Shown: positions 50,516 to 58,913 of the stretch, piece after piece
Numbering within the stretch: position 1 is the first letter of the stretch
Layout: each line of letters opens with the position of its first letter
Assembly (NCBI GenBank): GCA_003600225.1
Contig: QZFT01000033.1
Coordinates: 31,081-95,080 of the forward strand
Direction of reading: 5' to 3'
Length of the DNA stretch: 64,000 bases
Source of the DNA: Pseudonocardiaceae bacterium YIM PH 21723
Lineage (GTDB): Bacteria; Actinomycetota; Actinomycetes; Mycobacteriales; Pseudonocardiaceae
Position numbers and translations under genes: made by a program
Notes under the pieces: model-generated
What the model was told of the DNA's origin: nothing
The model's input: only the letters and a program-made list of their open reading frames with translations
The model's database searches: none

Positions 50516-51175
50516 CTAACGTACTTCGGCGGGTAACAGCTTGGCCAGCCGGCGCACCGCGCGGTGCTGAAGGGCCTTGACGGCACCTTCGTTGCGTCCC
50601 ATGACCTTGGCGGTCTCGGCGACCGAGAGGCCCTGCAGGAAACGCAGCACGATGCACTCGCGCTGGTCGTTGTTCAGCTTCGCCACACAGCGCAGCACCT
50701 CGGCCTGGGTGGCCTCGGCGAGCACTTCGGCCTCCGGGCCCGGGGCGACGTTCTGGTTGTCGCCGAGTTCCGGGGTGGAGACCTCGAGGCGGTACCGGCT
50801 GCTCTTCACGTGGTCGAAGATCAGGTTTCGCGCGATCGTCACGAACCAGGCGCCGACGTCCCGGCCCTGGTAGCTGATCGAGGTGATCCGGCGTAAGGCT
50901 CGTAGGAAGGTCTCGCTGGTGATGTCTTCGGCGAGGTTTCGGTCCCCGACCCGGAACAGCACGTAGCGGTAGACCACATCTACATAGCGGTCGTACAGCT
51001 TGCCGAAGGCGGCAGTGTCGCCTTGCTGAGCAGCGTTGACCAGCTCCCATGCCTGCGCGGACTGCACATCTTCTGCGACAGGGGAGTCGCAGTCGGTGTG
51101 GTCGCAGCGGGGGTAGGGGCAGGGCTGCGCTGTTTCCTGGGTCGGGAGGGTTCTGGAGGGCATCGAAACTGCCAT
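50516..51175 (-). CDS. BldN-type ECF sigma factor
   Basis: A 219-residue ECF sigma. Residues about 45-110 form region 2 (AFGKLYDRYVDVVYRYVLFRVG, EDITSETFLRALRRI, RDVGAWFVTIARNLIFDH) and residues 145-215 region 4 (NDQRECIVLRFLQGLSVAETAKVMGRNEGAVKALQHRAVRRL). A 40-residue N-terminal extension with CPYPRCDHTDC precedes, as BldN-type sigmas have an extension. ATG 51175 has GGAGGAG nine bases before it. The neighbouring DUF5667 gene and the rex-hemA-hemC-hemD cluster downstream mirror the Streptomyces bldN locus. Confidence 0.87.
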   Translation of the reverse strand: MAVSMPSRTLPTQETAQPCPYPRCDHTDCDSPVAEDVQSAQAWELVNAAQQGDTAAFGKLYDRYVDVVYRYVLFRVGDRNLAEDITSETFLRALRRITSISYQGRDVGAWFVTIARNLIFDHVKSSRYRLEVSTPELGDNQNVAPGPEAEVLAEATQAEVLRCVAKLNNDQRECIVLRFLQGLSVAETAKVMGRNEGAVKALQHRAVRRLAKLLPAEVR

Positions 51176-51483
51176 GCTCAGCAACTCCTCCGCGTAGAGA
51201 GATGAGCCGGGGGCAGGCTCACGTCTTGGGCATCGTCACGAAGAACTGGGTTGCTACCGCCTTTCGGGTGAGCGGAAGGAGAGGGAGAACCCTTGTCCGC
51301 TAGCCCGGATGGGCGGTGCTTTCTTCGCGATGGGGCGAAGCATAGGACGCCTACTTGGCGGTAGATAGGGGGCATCTGTTTCCGCCTATGCGACTCGACC
51401 GTGATTTGCACCGGGCGCTCGCGAGTCGTGACAGACTGCCAAGGCGATTTTCTGGGCTTCCGCACTGTCGAGGGAGGGCCGAT
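51176..51483. other. 308-bp divergent promoter region (bldN-like and acyl-CoA ligase)
   Basis: No convincing reading frame. Contains the sigma gene ribosome site and GGGAGGG before the ligase ATG. A GCATAGG/CCTATGC inverted pair about 40 bases apart lies near 51335-51390. No clear operator assigned. Confidence 0.4.
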
Positions 51484-52995
51484 ATGGCCGGGTTGACCAG
51501 CGAATATATCGATACGACAGGCAATATTGCCGACCTGGTGTCACGTTCCGCGCTGAAATATTCTGGTCACCCTGCGTTTATAGATGTGACTTCCGTCACA
51601 CCCAAGTGGTGGGGTTCAGTCAATCAGTCAGTTGACGTAGAGGCATCGCGGCTACAGCGCGCAGGGGTCACCCCAGGCGACCGGGTAGTGGTTCGCCTGC
51701 CTAACTGTTCCGCGCTGGCCATCGCCGTGTTCGGCGTGCTGCGCGCCGGTGGCGTCGTGGTCCCGATGAACCCGCAGGCGCCTGCCGCAGAGCTGGACTG
51801 GGTGCTCACCGACAGTGGAGCTCTCCACGTGATCAGCGATGAACCGGTAGGGCTACCGGAGGGCGTCCAGCTACTCTCCGCACCCGGCGAGTCGAGCATA
51901 GGGGATGAGGCTCCCCAGGTCTCAGCGGCACAGGACTCCGGGCGCGGGGGCGAGGACCTCGCCGTACTCGCCTACACCTCCGGTATCTCCGGCAGGCCCC
52001 GTGGCGTGATGCTGTCGCATCGGGCGCTGATCGCGAACGTGGCGCAGTGCCGGGAACTGGTCCCGCCACCGGTTCAGGCCGAGGATCGGGTGCTGCTCGC
52101 GCTGCCACTGTTCCACTCCTACGGCCTCGGCCCCGGGCTGTTCCAGGCCGCGGCCGCCGGCGCCACGGCCATCCTGGTGCCCAGGTTCGAACCGCAGGCC
52201 GTGGTCGACGCGATGATCGAACACCGGGCGACCACCTTCATCGGCGTGCCGACGATGTACCAGGCGTTGCTGTCCGCCGAGCCCGACCGGCTGCGTGAAG
52301 CTTTCGCGGGCGTCCGGCTGGCCACCTCGGGTGCCGCGCCACTGGAGCCGCCGCTGGCCGCCGCGTTCCGGGAGGCCACCGGGCTGGAGATCTTCGAGGG
52401 CTACGGCATGACGGAGACCGGCCCGGTGCTGACCACCACGCTGGTCGGTGGGCTGATCAAGCCGGGGTCGGTCGGCCGGCCCATTCCCGGGGTGCAGCTG
52501 CGGCTGGTGGACGCGGACGGGGAGCCGCTGCCCGACGAGGACGAGGGCGGCACCGGCCTGGTGAGCGTGCGCGGGGACAACCTGTTCCTCGGTTACTGGC
52601 CCGATGCCGAGCAGGGACCTGGGGCGGACGGCTGGCTGGTCACCAGCGACGTCGGCTACCTGGACGTGGACGGCGACCTGCACCTGGTGGACCGGCAGGG
52701 CGACCTCATCATCGTGAACGGCTTCAACGTGTACCCGCACGAGGTGGAGCGGACGCTGCTAGAGCTTCCGCAACTGGACCAGGCCGCGGTGGTCGGTGTG
52801 CAGGACGCGCGCACCGGTGAAGCGGTGAAGGCCGTCCTGGTGCCTCGGCAGGGATCCCGATTGACGGAAGACGAGGTCGCCGAGCACTGCAGAGTGCGCC
52901 TCGCCCGCTTCAAGGTTCCTACGATCGTCGAGTTCGCTGACGACCTGCCGCACACCGCGACCGGCAAGATCAACCGAAGGGCGCTGCGTCGATGA
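51484..52995 (+). CDS. Acyl-CoA synthetase / fatty-acid CoA ligase (AMP-binding)
   Basis: A 503-residue ANL enzyme. YTSGISGRPRGVMLSH near residue 163, GYGMTETGP near residue 306, and the C-terminal LPHTATGKINRRALRR with the catalytic Lys. It activates a fatty or carboxylic acid for the acyl-CoA dehydrogenase encoded next, whose ATG overlaps its stop (ATGA at 52992). Substrate unknown. ATG 51484 follows GGGAGGG. Confidence 0.88.
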   Translation: MAGLTSEYIDTTGNIADLVSRSALKYSGHPAFIDVTSVTPKWWGSVNQSVDVEASRLQRAGVTPGDRVVVRLPNCSALAIAVFGVLRAGGVVVPMNPQAPAAELDWVLTDSGALHVISDEPVGLPEGVQLLSAPGESSIGDEAPQVSAAQDSGRGGEDLAVLAYTSGISGRPRGVMLSHRALIANVAQCRELVPPPVQAEDRVLLALPLFHSYGLGPGLFQAAAAGATAILVPRFEPQAVVDAMIEHRATTFIGVPTMYQALLSAEPDRLREAFAGVRLATSGAAPLEPPLAAAFREATGLEIFEGYGMTETGPVLTTTLVGGLIKPGSVGRPIPGVQLRLVDADGEPLPDEDEGGTGLVSVRGDNLFLGYWPDAEQGPGADGWLVTSDVGYLDVDGDLHLVDRQGDLIIVNGFNVYPHEVERTLLELPQLDQAAVVGVQDARTGEAVKAVLVPRQGSRLTEDEVAEHCRVRLARFKVPTIVEFADDLPHTATGKINRRALRR

Positions 52996-54155
52996 CCGTT
53001 GATGGGCGGATGACCGTTGATCGGCAACTCCCCACCCAGGAAGCGCACGATCTGCTCGACCTGACCAGGGAGATCGTCGACAAGGAGCTGGCGCCGCAGG
53101 CGCCCGCGGCCGAATCGGCCGCGCAGTTCCCCCGGGACCTGTTCCGCACCGTGGGCAAGGCGGGCCTGCTCGGCCTGCCCTATCCCGAGGAGTACGGCGG
53201 CGCCGGCCAGCCCTACGAGGTGTACCTCCAGGTCGTGGAGGAACTGGCGCGCGGCTGGCTGGCCGTCGGCCTCGGGGTCAGCGTGCACAGCCTGTCCTGT
53301 CACGCGCTGGCCGAATACGGACCCGAGGACCTGAAGCGCGAGCGGCTTCCGGCGATGCTCGGCGGGGAGTTGCTCGGCGCCTACTGCCTGTCCGAACCGC
53401 ATGCCGGGTCGGACGCCGCGGCGCTGCGCACCCGCGCGGTGCGGGACGGCGACGTGTACCGGGTGACCGGGACCAAGGCGTGGATCACCCACGCCGGATA
53501 CGCCGACTTCTACTCGCTGATCGCCCGCACCGGGGAGGAAGGCCCACACGGGATCAGCGCCTTCCTGGTCGACGCGGGGACCAAGGGACTGTCCGCCGCA
53601 CGCCCCGAGCTCAAGATGGGCATGAAGGCGTCCACCACCGCCCAGGTGATCTTCGAGCAGGCCGAGGTGCCCGCCGACCGGCTACTGGGCGCGGAGGGGG
53701 ACGGCTTCCGGATCGCGATGGCCGCGTTGAACGCGGGCCGGCTGGGCATCGCCGCCTGTGCGGTCGGGCTGGCCCAGGCCGCACTCGAGGTCGGCACCGC
53801 CTACGCCCGGGAACGGACCGCTTTCGGCCGGTCCATCGGTGAGTTCCAGGGAGTGTCGTTCCTGCTGGCCGACGCGGCCGCCGGGATCGAGGCGGCCCGT
53901 GCTCTCTATCTGTCGGCCGCGCGGTTGAAGGACGCCGCGAAGCCCTACGCGACTCAGGCCGCGATGGCGAAGCTGGTGTCCACCGACATGTGCATGCGGG
54001 TCACCACCGACATGGTGCAGGTGCTCGGCGGCGCCGGATATGTGGAGGACTACCCGGTGGAGCGGTACATGCGGGAGGCCAAGGTGCTGCAGATCGTCGA
54101 GGGCACCAACCAGATCCAGCGCATGGTCATCGGCCGCGCGCTGCTGAAGGGCTGA
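52992..54155 (+). CDS. Acyl-CoA dehydrogenase
   Basis: A 387-residue FAD flavoprotein. LLGLPYPEEYGGAGQ, AYCLSEPHAGSDAAAL, WITHAGYADFY, KMGMKASTTAQVIFE and RERTAFGRSIGEFQGVSF plus YPVERYMREAKVLQIVEGTNQIQR (with the conserved Glu) are the classical ACAD signatures. It oxidises acyl-CoA to enoyl-CoA. The preceding ligase gene overlaps; the glutaredoxin gene follows after four bases, giving one operon. Confidence 0.92.
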   Translation: MTVDGRMTVDRQLPTQEAHDLLDLTREIVDKELAPQAPAAESAAQFPRDLFRTVGKAGLLGLPYPEEYGGAGQPYEVYLQVVEELARGWLAVGLGVSVHSLSCHALAEYGPEDLKRERLPAMLGGELLGAYCLSEPHAGSDAAALRTRAVRDGDVYRVTGTKAWITHAGYADFYSLIARTGEEGPHGISAFLVDAGTKGLSAARPELKMGMKASTTAQVIFEQAEVPADRLLGAEGDGFRIAMAALNAGRLGIAACAVGLAQAALEVGTAYARERTAFGRSIGEFQGVSFLLADAAAGIEAARALYLSAARLKDAAKPYATQAAMAKLVSTDMCMRVTTDMVQVLGGAGYVEDYPVERYMREAKVLQIVEGTNQIQRMVIGRALLKG

Positions 54156-54159
54156 GCCG

Positions 54160-54396
54160 ATGGCCGAGGTGACCCTGCTGGTGCGCGCGGGCTGCCACAG
54201 CTGCGCGGAGGCCAGGACCGATGTCGAGCGGGTCTGCGGTGAGCTGGATGTGCCGTGGACCGAGGTGGACGTGGACACCGACCCGGAACTGCAGGCCGAA
54301 TACGGCGACATGGTGCCGGTGTTCCTGATCGACGGCGCCATGCACGGCTACTGGAAGCTCGAGGAGCCTCGGTTCCGCGCGGCGCTCTCCGGCTGA
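54160..54396 (+). CDS. Glutaredoxin-like protein (Rv0508-like)
   Basis: A 78-residue thioredoxin-fold protein with the redox motif Cys12-His-Ser-Cys15 (RAGCHSCAEA) and cis-Pro in MVPVFLIDG. Rv0508-type proteins sit before hemA in mycobacteria, and this one precedes rex-hemA at a distance. It may reduce disulfides with mycothiol or thioredoxin. Four-base gap to the ACAD gene. Confidence 0.85.
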   Translation: MAEVTLLVRAGCHSCAEARTDVERVCGELDVPWTEVDVDTDPELQAEYGDMVPVFLIDGAMHGYWKLEEPRFRAALSG

Positions 54397-54406
54397 GACA
54401 CCGAGG

Positions 54407-54436
54407 AGGTTCCGCACGATGGTCCGTGCGGAACCT
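54407..54436. terminator. 12-bp hairpin after the glutaredoxin gene
   Basis: AGGTTCCGCACG (54407-54418) and its complement (54425-54436), 6-nt loop, extended by CGAGG/CTCG. Ten bases after the stop codon. Confidence 0.72.
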
Positions 54437-54501
54437 GCCCTCGGCCTGCACTCAGGAGTGGGTGACGGGGTCGCCGGTCGGCGGATGAACCGGTCAGCCC
54501 G

Positions 54502-54507
54502 TACGGT
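54502..54507 (+). promoter_or_regulatory. -10 element TACGGT for leaderless oxidoreductase transcript
   Basis: TACGGT ends six bases before ATG 54514. The same CCCGTACGGTCGA sequence precedes the paralogue at 56902-56907, so the promoter was duplicated with the gene. Confidence 0.5.
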
Positions 54508-54513
54508 CGAACG

Positions 54514-56046
54514 ATGGTTATGAGGCTCTCGTTCCAGGTCAGCGCCCTGATCGCGGTGTTGTCGGCGGCGGCCGCCCTGGCCACCGGACATCTGGTGGCC
54601 GGAGTGTTCGATCCGGCGTCATCACCGTTCCTCGCTGTCGGGAACACGTTCATCGACCTCACGCCCACGCCGCTGAAAGAGTTCGCCGTCCGGAGCTTCG
54701 GCACCGCGGACAAACTGGTCCTGCTCGTCGGCATCGCCGTCGTCCTGATCGGGTTCGCCCTCGCGATCGGTGCCGTCTCCCGGCGGCGATCCGCACCGGG
54801 GCAGGTGCTCATTGGTCTGCTCGGCATCGTCGGGGTGATCGCGGTGGGCTTCCGCCCGACCACGTCACTGCTCAGCATGCTCGCGCCTGTCGTCAGTGCG
54901 TTCATCGGCGTCCTCGCGTTCCGCTGGCTGCATGCGCGGGCGCTGGAACAGCGGGAGGCCGAAGCCGAGACCGGCGGAGCCTCACGTCGCACGTTCCTGA
55001 GGTCAGGCCTGCTCGTGGCTGCCGGGGCAGGCGTGGCCGGGGTGGGCGGACAGCTGCTCAGTGCTGCCCGGGATGCCGAGTCGTCCCGGGCCGCGATCGG
55101 CAGGATCGTGCCCGCTGTGCCCGCACCGCCGTTGCCCCGCGACGTCGACTTCCACGGCGCCGGTACACCGACCTTCCTCACCGGGAACAGCGACTTCTAC
55201 CGGATCGACACGGCGCTGTCCGTGCCACAGGTCCGAGCCGAGGACTGGGAGCTGCGCATTCACGGCATGGTCGACCGGGAGATGCGTTTCCGGTTCGACG
55301 ACATCCGCCGCCGCACCCTGATCGAACGGCCGATAACCATGACCTGCGTGTCCAACGAGGTCGGCGGCCCTTATGTGTCCACGTCCAACTTCATCGGCGT
55401 GCCGATCCGCGACCTGCTGATGGAGGCCGGGGTGAAGCCCGGCGCGGATCAGGTGGCGCAACGCAGCGCCGATGGCTGGACCTGCGGCACTCCGACCGAG
55501 GCGCTGCTGGATGAGAAGCGTGGCGCGATGCTGGCCATCGGGATGAACGGCGAGCCGCTGCCCCTGGAGCACGGCTTCCCGGTGCGCCTGGTGGTCCCCG
55601 GTCTCTACGGGTATGTATCGGCCACCAAGTGGCTGGTCGACATGGAGCTGACCACGTGGAATGCCTTCGACGGCTACTGGGTCAAGCGGACCTGGGGCAA
55701 GAAGGGGCCCATCAAGACCGAATCGCGGATCGATCGGCCCCGAGGCCTGGAGACCGTCAAGACGGGCCGGTTCACCGTGGCCGGGACCTCGTGGGCTCAG
55801 CCGCATGGTGTCGACAAGGTCGAGGTCCGGCACAACGGCGGCGAGTGGGTGGCGGCCCAGCTGTCCACCGAGGTCTCCGGCAGCACCTGGCGTCTGTGGA
55901 AGCTCGACCTCGACCTGCGGGCCGGTGACCACCGGGTGGAGGTACGGGCCACCGACCGGACCGGTTACACGCAGACCGAGCAGCGGGCTCCGGTGCTTCC
56001 CGACGGCGCTACCGGGTGGCATTCCATCTTCTTCAGCGCAGCGTGA
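54514..56046 (+). CDS. Membrane-bound molybdopterin oxidoreductase, sulfite-oxidase fold (copy 1)
   Basis: A 510-residue protein. Residues 1-150 hold four or five membrane helices, then a RRTFLRSG tract resembling a twin-arginine start of the soluble domain. The sulfite oxidase/YedY-type molybdenum domain follows (residues about 220-390): FLTGNSDFYRIDTAL and MTCVSNEVGGPY with the Cys Mo ligand. A C-terminal immunoglobulin-like Mo-co dimerisation domain (residues 400-510) ends at TGWHSIFFSA. The substrate is unknown, probably a sulfoxide or a protein residue. It is 2400 bp upstream of a paralogue. Confidence 0.85.
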   Translation: MVMRLSFQVSALIAVLSAAAALATGHLVAGVFDPASSPFLAVGNTFIDLTPTPLKEFAVRSFGTADKLVLLVGIAVVLIGFALAIGAVSRRRSAPGQVLIGLLGIVGVIAVGFRPTTSLLSMLAPVVSAFIGVLAFRWLHARALEQREAEAETGGASRRTFLRSGLLVAAGAGVAGVGGQLLSAARDAESSRAAIGRIVPAVPAPPLPRDVDFHGAGTPTFLTGNSDFYRIDTALSVPQVRAEDWELRIHGMVDREMRFRFDDIRRRTLIERPITMTCVSNEVGGPYVSTSNFIGVPIRDLLMEAGVKPGADQVAQRSADGWTCGTPTEALLDEKRGAMLAIGMNGEPLPLEHGFPVRLVVPGLYGYVSATKWLVDMELTTWNAFDGYWVKRTWGKKGPIKTESRIDRPRGLETVKTGRFTVAGTSWAQPHGVDKVEVRHNGGEWVAAQLSTEVSGSTWRLWKLDLDLRAGDHRVEVRATDRTGYTQTEQRAPVLPDGATGWHSIFFSAA

Positions 56047-56143
56047 TCAGCGGGATGAGTACATCTCCGCTATGCAGTGATCAGTAGTGAATGAGGTTGG
56101 GCTCGATACACCGATGTCCGGCTCCGGCCGGACCAGGGAGTGA

Positions 56144-56776
56144 ATGCTCGTGAAGCTGAAAGCCGCCGTCCTCGGTACCACCGTGGCGCTCGCACTGGCG
56201 CTGACCGGTTGTAGTGATCCGGGACAGTCCTCCAACTCCGGCACGACCACCTCCAGCAGCGCTGCCGCTGCCGCCGATGGCAAGACCAAGAAGACCGATG
56301 TCTTCGGTGAGTCGTGTTCCGCACTTCCCCAGGGCGCCGACAAGGGGTCGCTGGACGACATGGCGGAGGCGCCGGTCGCCACCGCGGCCAGCACCAACCC
56401 GCTGCTGACCCAGCTCGTGGCGCTGGTGACCAAGGCGAATCTGGGTGACACCTTGAACGGCCAGGAGGCGATCACTGTCTTCGCCCCGTCCGACGCCGCT
56501 TTCAAGGCCCTTCCGGAGGCCACGGTCACCGACCTGACCAACAACCCGGACAAGCTGGCCAACGTGCTGAAGTACCACGTGATCCCCAAGCGGTACGACA
56601 AGGCAGGTCTGATCGCCGCCGGTGAAGTGGCCTCTCTCCAGGGGCAGAAGGTGAAGATCACCGCGGATGGCGACACGATCAAGGCCAACGACGCGAAGGT
56701 GATCTGCGGCAACATCCCGACCAAGAACGCCACGGTCTTCGTGGTCGGTTCGGTGCTGTCGCCGCCCAGCGCCTGA
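56144..56776 (+). CDS. Fasciclin-domain lipoprotein (MPT70/MPT83-like)
   Basis: A 210-residue exported protein with lipobox LTGC (residues 20-23), a Ser/Thr/Ala linker, then a single FAS1 domain (LVALVTKANLGDTLNGQEAITVFAPSDAAFKALP, then LKYHVIPKRYDKAGL). Homologues MPT70 and MPT83 are surface antigens controlled by SigK in mycobacteria, and there too molybdopterin oxidoreductases are genetic neighbours in several genomes. It sits between the two oxidoreductase copies and is closed by a strong hairpin. Confidence 0.88.
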   Translation: MLVKLKAAVLGTTVALALALTGCSDPGQSSNSGTTTSSSAAAAADGKTKKTDVFGESCSALPQGADKGSLDDMAEAPVATAASTNPLLTQLVALVTKANLGDTLNGQEAITVFAPSDAAFKALPEATVTDLTNNPDKLANVLKYHVIPKRYDKAGLIAAGEVASLQGQKVKITADGDTIKANDAKVICGNIPTKNATVFVVGSVLSPPSA

Positions 56777-56790
56777 CGCAGGGATCCCCT

Positions 56791-56829
56791 CCCCCGAAGA
56801 CCTCCGGCTGCCGACCGGAGGTCTTCGGG
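56791..56829. terminator. 16-bp perfect hairpin after the fasciclin gene
   Basis: Arms 56791-56806 and 56814-56829 are exact complements (CCCCGAAGACCTCCGG and partner); 7-nt loop. Fifteen bases past the stop codon. Confidence 0.78.
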
Positions 56830-56901
56830 GCGTCTGTGGGTGAGTGAATTCTTAGGTGTTTGTGACGACGTCGCCGGGTCGTGGGTGAACCCGGTGGCCC
56901 G

Positions 56902-56907
56902 TACGGT
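56902..56907 (+). promoter_or_regulatory. -10 element TACGGT for the second oxidoreductase copy
   Basis: Same sequence context as at 54502-54507. Six bases downstream lies ATG 56914, the start that aligns with the paralogue. Confidence 0.48.
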
Positions 56908-56913
56908 CGAATG

Positions 56914-58446
56914 ATGGGTATGAGGCTCTCCTTCCGGCTCGCCGCCCTGATCGCCGTGCTGGCCGCCGTGGCCGCGCTGGCGTCCGGCCATCTCGTGGCC
57001 GGGCTGCTGGACCCGGCGGCGTCACCCTTCCTCGCGGTGGGCAACACCGCCATCGACCTGTCGCCCACCCCGCTCAAGGAATTCGCGGTGCGCAACTTCG
57101 GCACCGCGGACAAGGTGGTGCTGCTGGTCGGCATGGCGGTGGTGATGGTCGGCTTCGCGCTGCTCGCCGGTGCCGTCTCCCGCAGCAAGCCAGGGCCCGG
57201 CCAGGTGCTGATCGGGCTGCTCGGTGTCGTCGGGCTGCTCGCCGTCGGCTACCGGCCGACCACCTCGCCGCTGAGCCAGCTCGCCCCGCTGGCCAGCGTC
57301 ATCGTCGGGGTGTTCGTCTTCCGCAAGCTGCACGAACGCGCCCTCGACCTGGTGGAATCCGAGCCGGAAGCCGACGGCGCCTCCCGTCGTACCTTCCTGC
57401 GATCCGCGGTCGTGGTGATCGCCGGTGCCGGCGTCGCAGGGGTCGGCGGCCAGCTGATCGGGGCCTCCGGCAACGCGGAGACCTCCCGGGCGTCAGTCGG
57501 GAAACTGGTACCCGACGTGCCCGCGCCACCGCTGCCGCGCGGCGTGGATTTCAGCGCGGAGGGCAGTCCGACCTTCCTGACCGGCAACTCCGACTTCTAC
57601 CGGATCGACACCGCGCTGTACGTGCCGAGGGTCCGCGCGGAGGACTGGCAACTGCGCATCCACGGCATGGTCGAGCGTGAGGTGTTCGTCCGCTACGACG
57701 ACATCCGCAAGATGAAGCTCATCGAGCGTCCGGTGACGCTGACCTGCGTCTCCAACGATGTCGGTGGCCCGTACATCTCCACCTCCAACTTCATCGGCGT
57801 GCCGATCCGCGACTTCCTCCTGCAGGCCGGGGTGAAGCCCGGCGCGGATCAGGTGAAGCAGACCAGCGCCGACGGCTGGGACTGCGGTACCCCGACCGAG
57901 GCGCTGCTGGACGAGAAGCGTGGCGCGATGCTGGCCATCGGGATGAACGGCGAGCCGCTGCCCCTCGAACACGGCTTCCCGGTGCGCCTGGTGGTCCCCG
58001 GTCTCTACGGGTACGTCTCCGCCACCAAGTGGCTGGTCGACATGGAACTGACCACCTGGGACGGCTACGACGCGTACTGGGTGAAGAAGGGCTGGGGCAA
58101 GAAGGGGCCGATCAAGACCGAGTCCCGGATCGACCGGCCGCGAAGCGGGCAGAGCGTCCGGGCGGGCCGGTTCACCGTGGCCGGGGCCGCGTGGGCGCAG
58201 CCGCACGGCATCGACAAGGTCGAGGTCCGGCTGGGTGGCGGTGACTGGCAGCAGGCGCAGCTGTCCACCGAGATCTCCGGCGATGTCTGGCGGCTGTGGA
58301 AGGCGGACGTGGACGTGCCGCCCGGTGACCACCGGGTCGAGGTCCGCGCCACCGACAAGACCGGTTACACGCAGACCCAGCAGGAGGCTCCGGTGCTTCC
58401 GGACGGCGCCACCGGCTGGCACACCGTCTCGTTCAGCGCGGCCTGA
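56914..58446 (+). CDS. Membrane-bound molybdopterin oxidoreductase, sulfite-oxidase fold (copy 2)
   Basis: A 510-residue paralogue of the protein encoded at 54514-56046, with the same five parts: membrane helices, RRTFLRSA, Mo domain with LTCVSNDVGGPY, and a C-terminal Ig-like domain. Both genes are 1533 bp, so start codons align at 56914 (the ATG at 56911 adds one residue). A stretch of about 100 bp near 57913-58013 is nearly identical to copy 1 (55513-55613), far more than the flanks. It probably reduces or oxidises the same kind of substrate. Confidence 0.85.
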   Translation: MGMRLSFRLAALIAVLAAVAALASGHLVAGLLDPAASPFLAVGNTAIDLSPTPLKEFAVRNFGTADKVVLLVGMAVVMVGFALLAGAVSRSKPGPGQVLIGLLGVVGLLAVGYRPTTSPLSQLAPLASVIVGVFVFRKLHERALDLVESEPEADGASRRTFLRSAVVVIAGAGVAGVGGQLIGASGNAETSRASVGKLVPDVPAPPLPRGVDFSAEGSPTFLTGNSDFYRIDTALYVPRVRAEDWQLRIHGMVEREVFVRYDDIRKMKLIERPVTLTCVSNDVGGPYISTSNFIGVPIRDFLLQAGVKPGADQVKQTSADGWDCGTPTEALLDEKRGAMLAIGMNGEPLPLEHGFPVRLVVPGLYGYVSATKWLVDMELTTWDGYDAYWVKKGWGKKGPIKTESRIDRPRSGQSVRAGRFTVAGAAWAQPHGIDKVEVRLGGGDWQQAQLSTEISGDVWRLWKADVDVPPGDHRVEVRATDKTGYTQTQQEAPVLPDGATGWHTVSFSAA

Positions 58447-58748
58447 GCGGGCATGTGGCGCTGGTCACCTCGCGCGGGGCCGCCGGATTTCGCTGATTCG
58501 GCGGATTTCGCAGGTCACACGGGTCGTGATCGGTTCTGCGGCGGGCCGGAGGAGTGCCGGGAAAGCGGAACGAGGCCGGTGAAGCTTCACGGGACCCGGC
58601 GGCGAACGGGACGCGTCCGGCCACTGCCCCGAATGGCCCGTTGTGCTGTGGACTTCGTGTCCGGATCATTGCTTTGAGTGAACGTGGCAAAAGGGCCTTG
58701 ACACCTTGCCGGATCTGCTTTTTTCGCCATTGTCAAATCGCGCGGACT
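58447..58748. other. Intergenic region upstream of the rex promoter
   Basis: No protein or RNA gene supported. Contains GTGAAGCTTCAC at 58579-58590, a palindromic copy of the over-represented TGAAGCTT motif. G+C falls towards the promoter. Confidence 0.4.
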
Positions 58749-58777
58749 TTGTGCAAGGCTTCACAAGCGGCTACCTT
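58749..58777 (+). promoter_or_regulatory. Rex operator overlapping the rex-hemACD promoter
   Basis: TTGTGCAAGGCTTCACAA (58749-58766) matches the Rex-box form TTGTG-N8-CACAA. TTGTGC can be the -35, with 17 bases to TACCTT (58772-58777) as -10, so bound Rex would block its own operon. This is the autoregulatory arrangement known in Streptomyces. Confidence 0.7.
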
Positions 58778-58913
58778 GTACACCATCAGCTTGTCAGGCG
58801 AACTACCGGGCGCCATGACCGGCAACGAACATCGCGGTCGCCCATCAATTGTGGGCATGACCTGCGTGTTTCGTGCTGCACCCACCCCGGTAGGGCTCTA
58901 GGGAGAATCCTCA

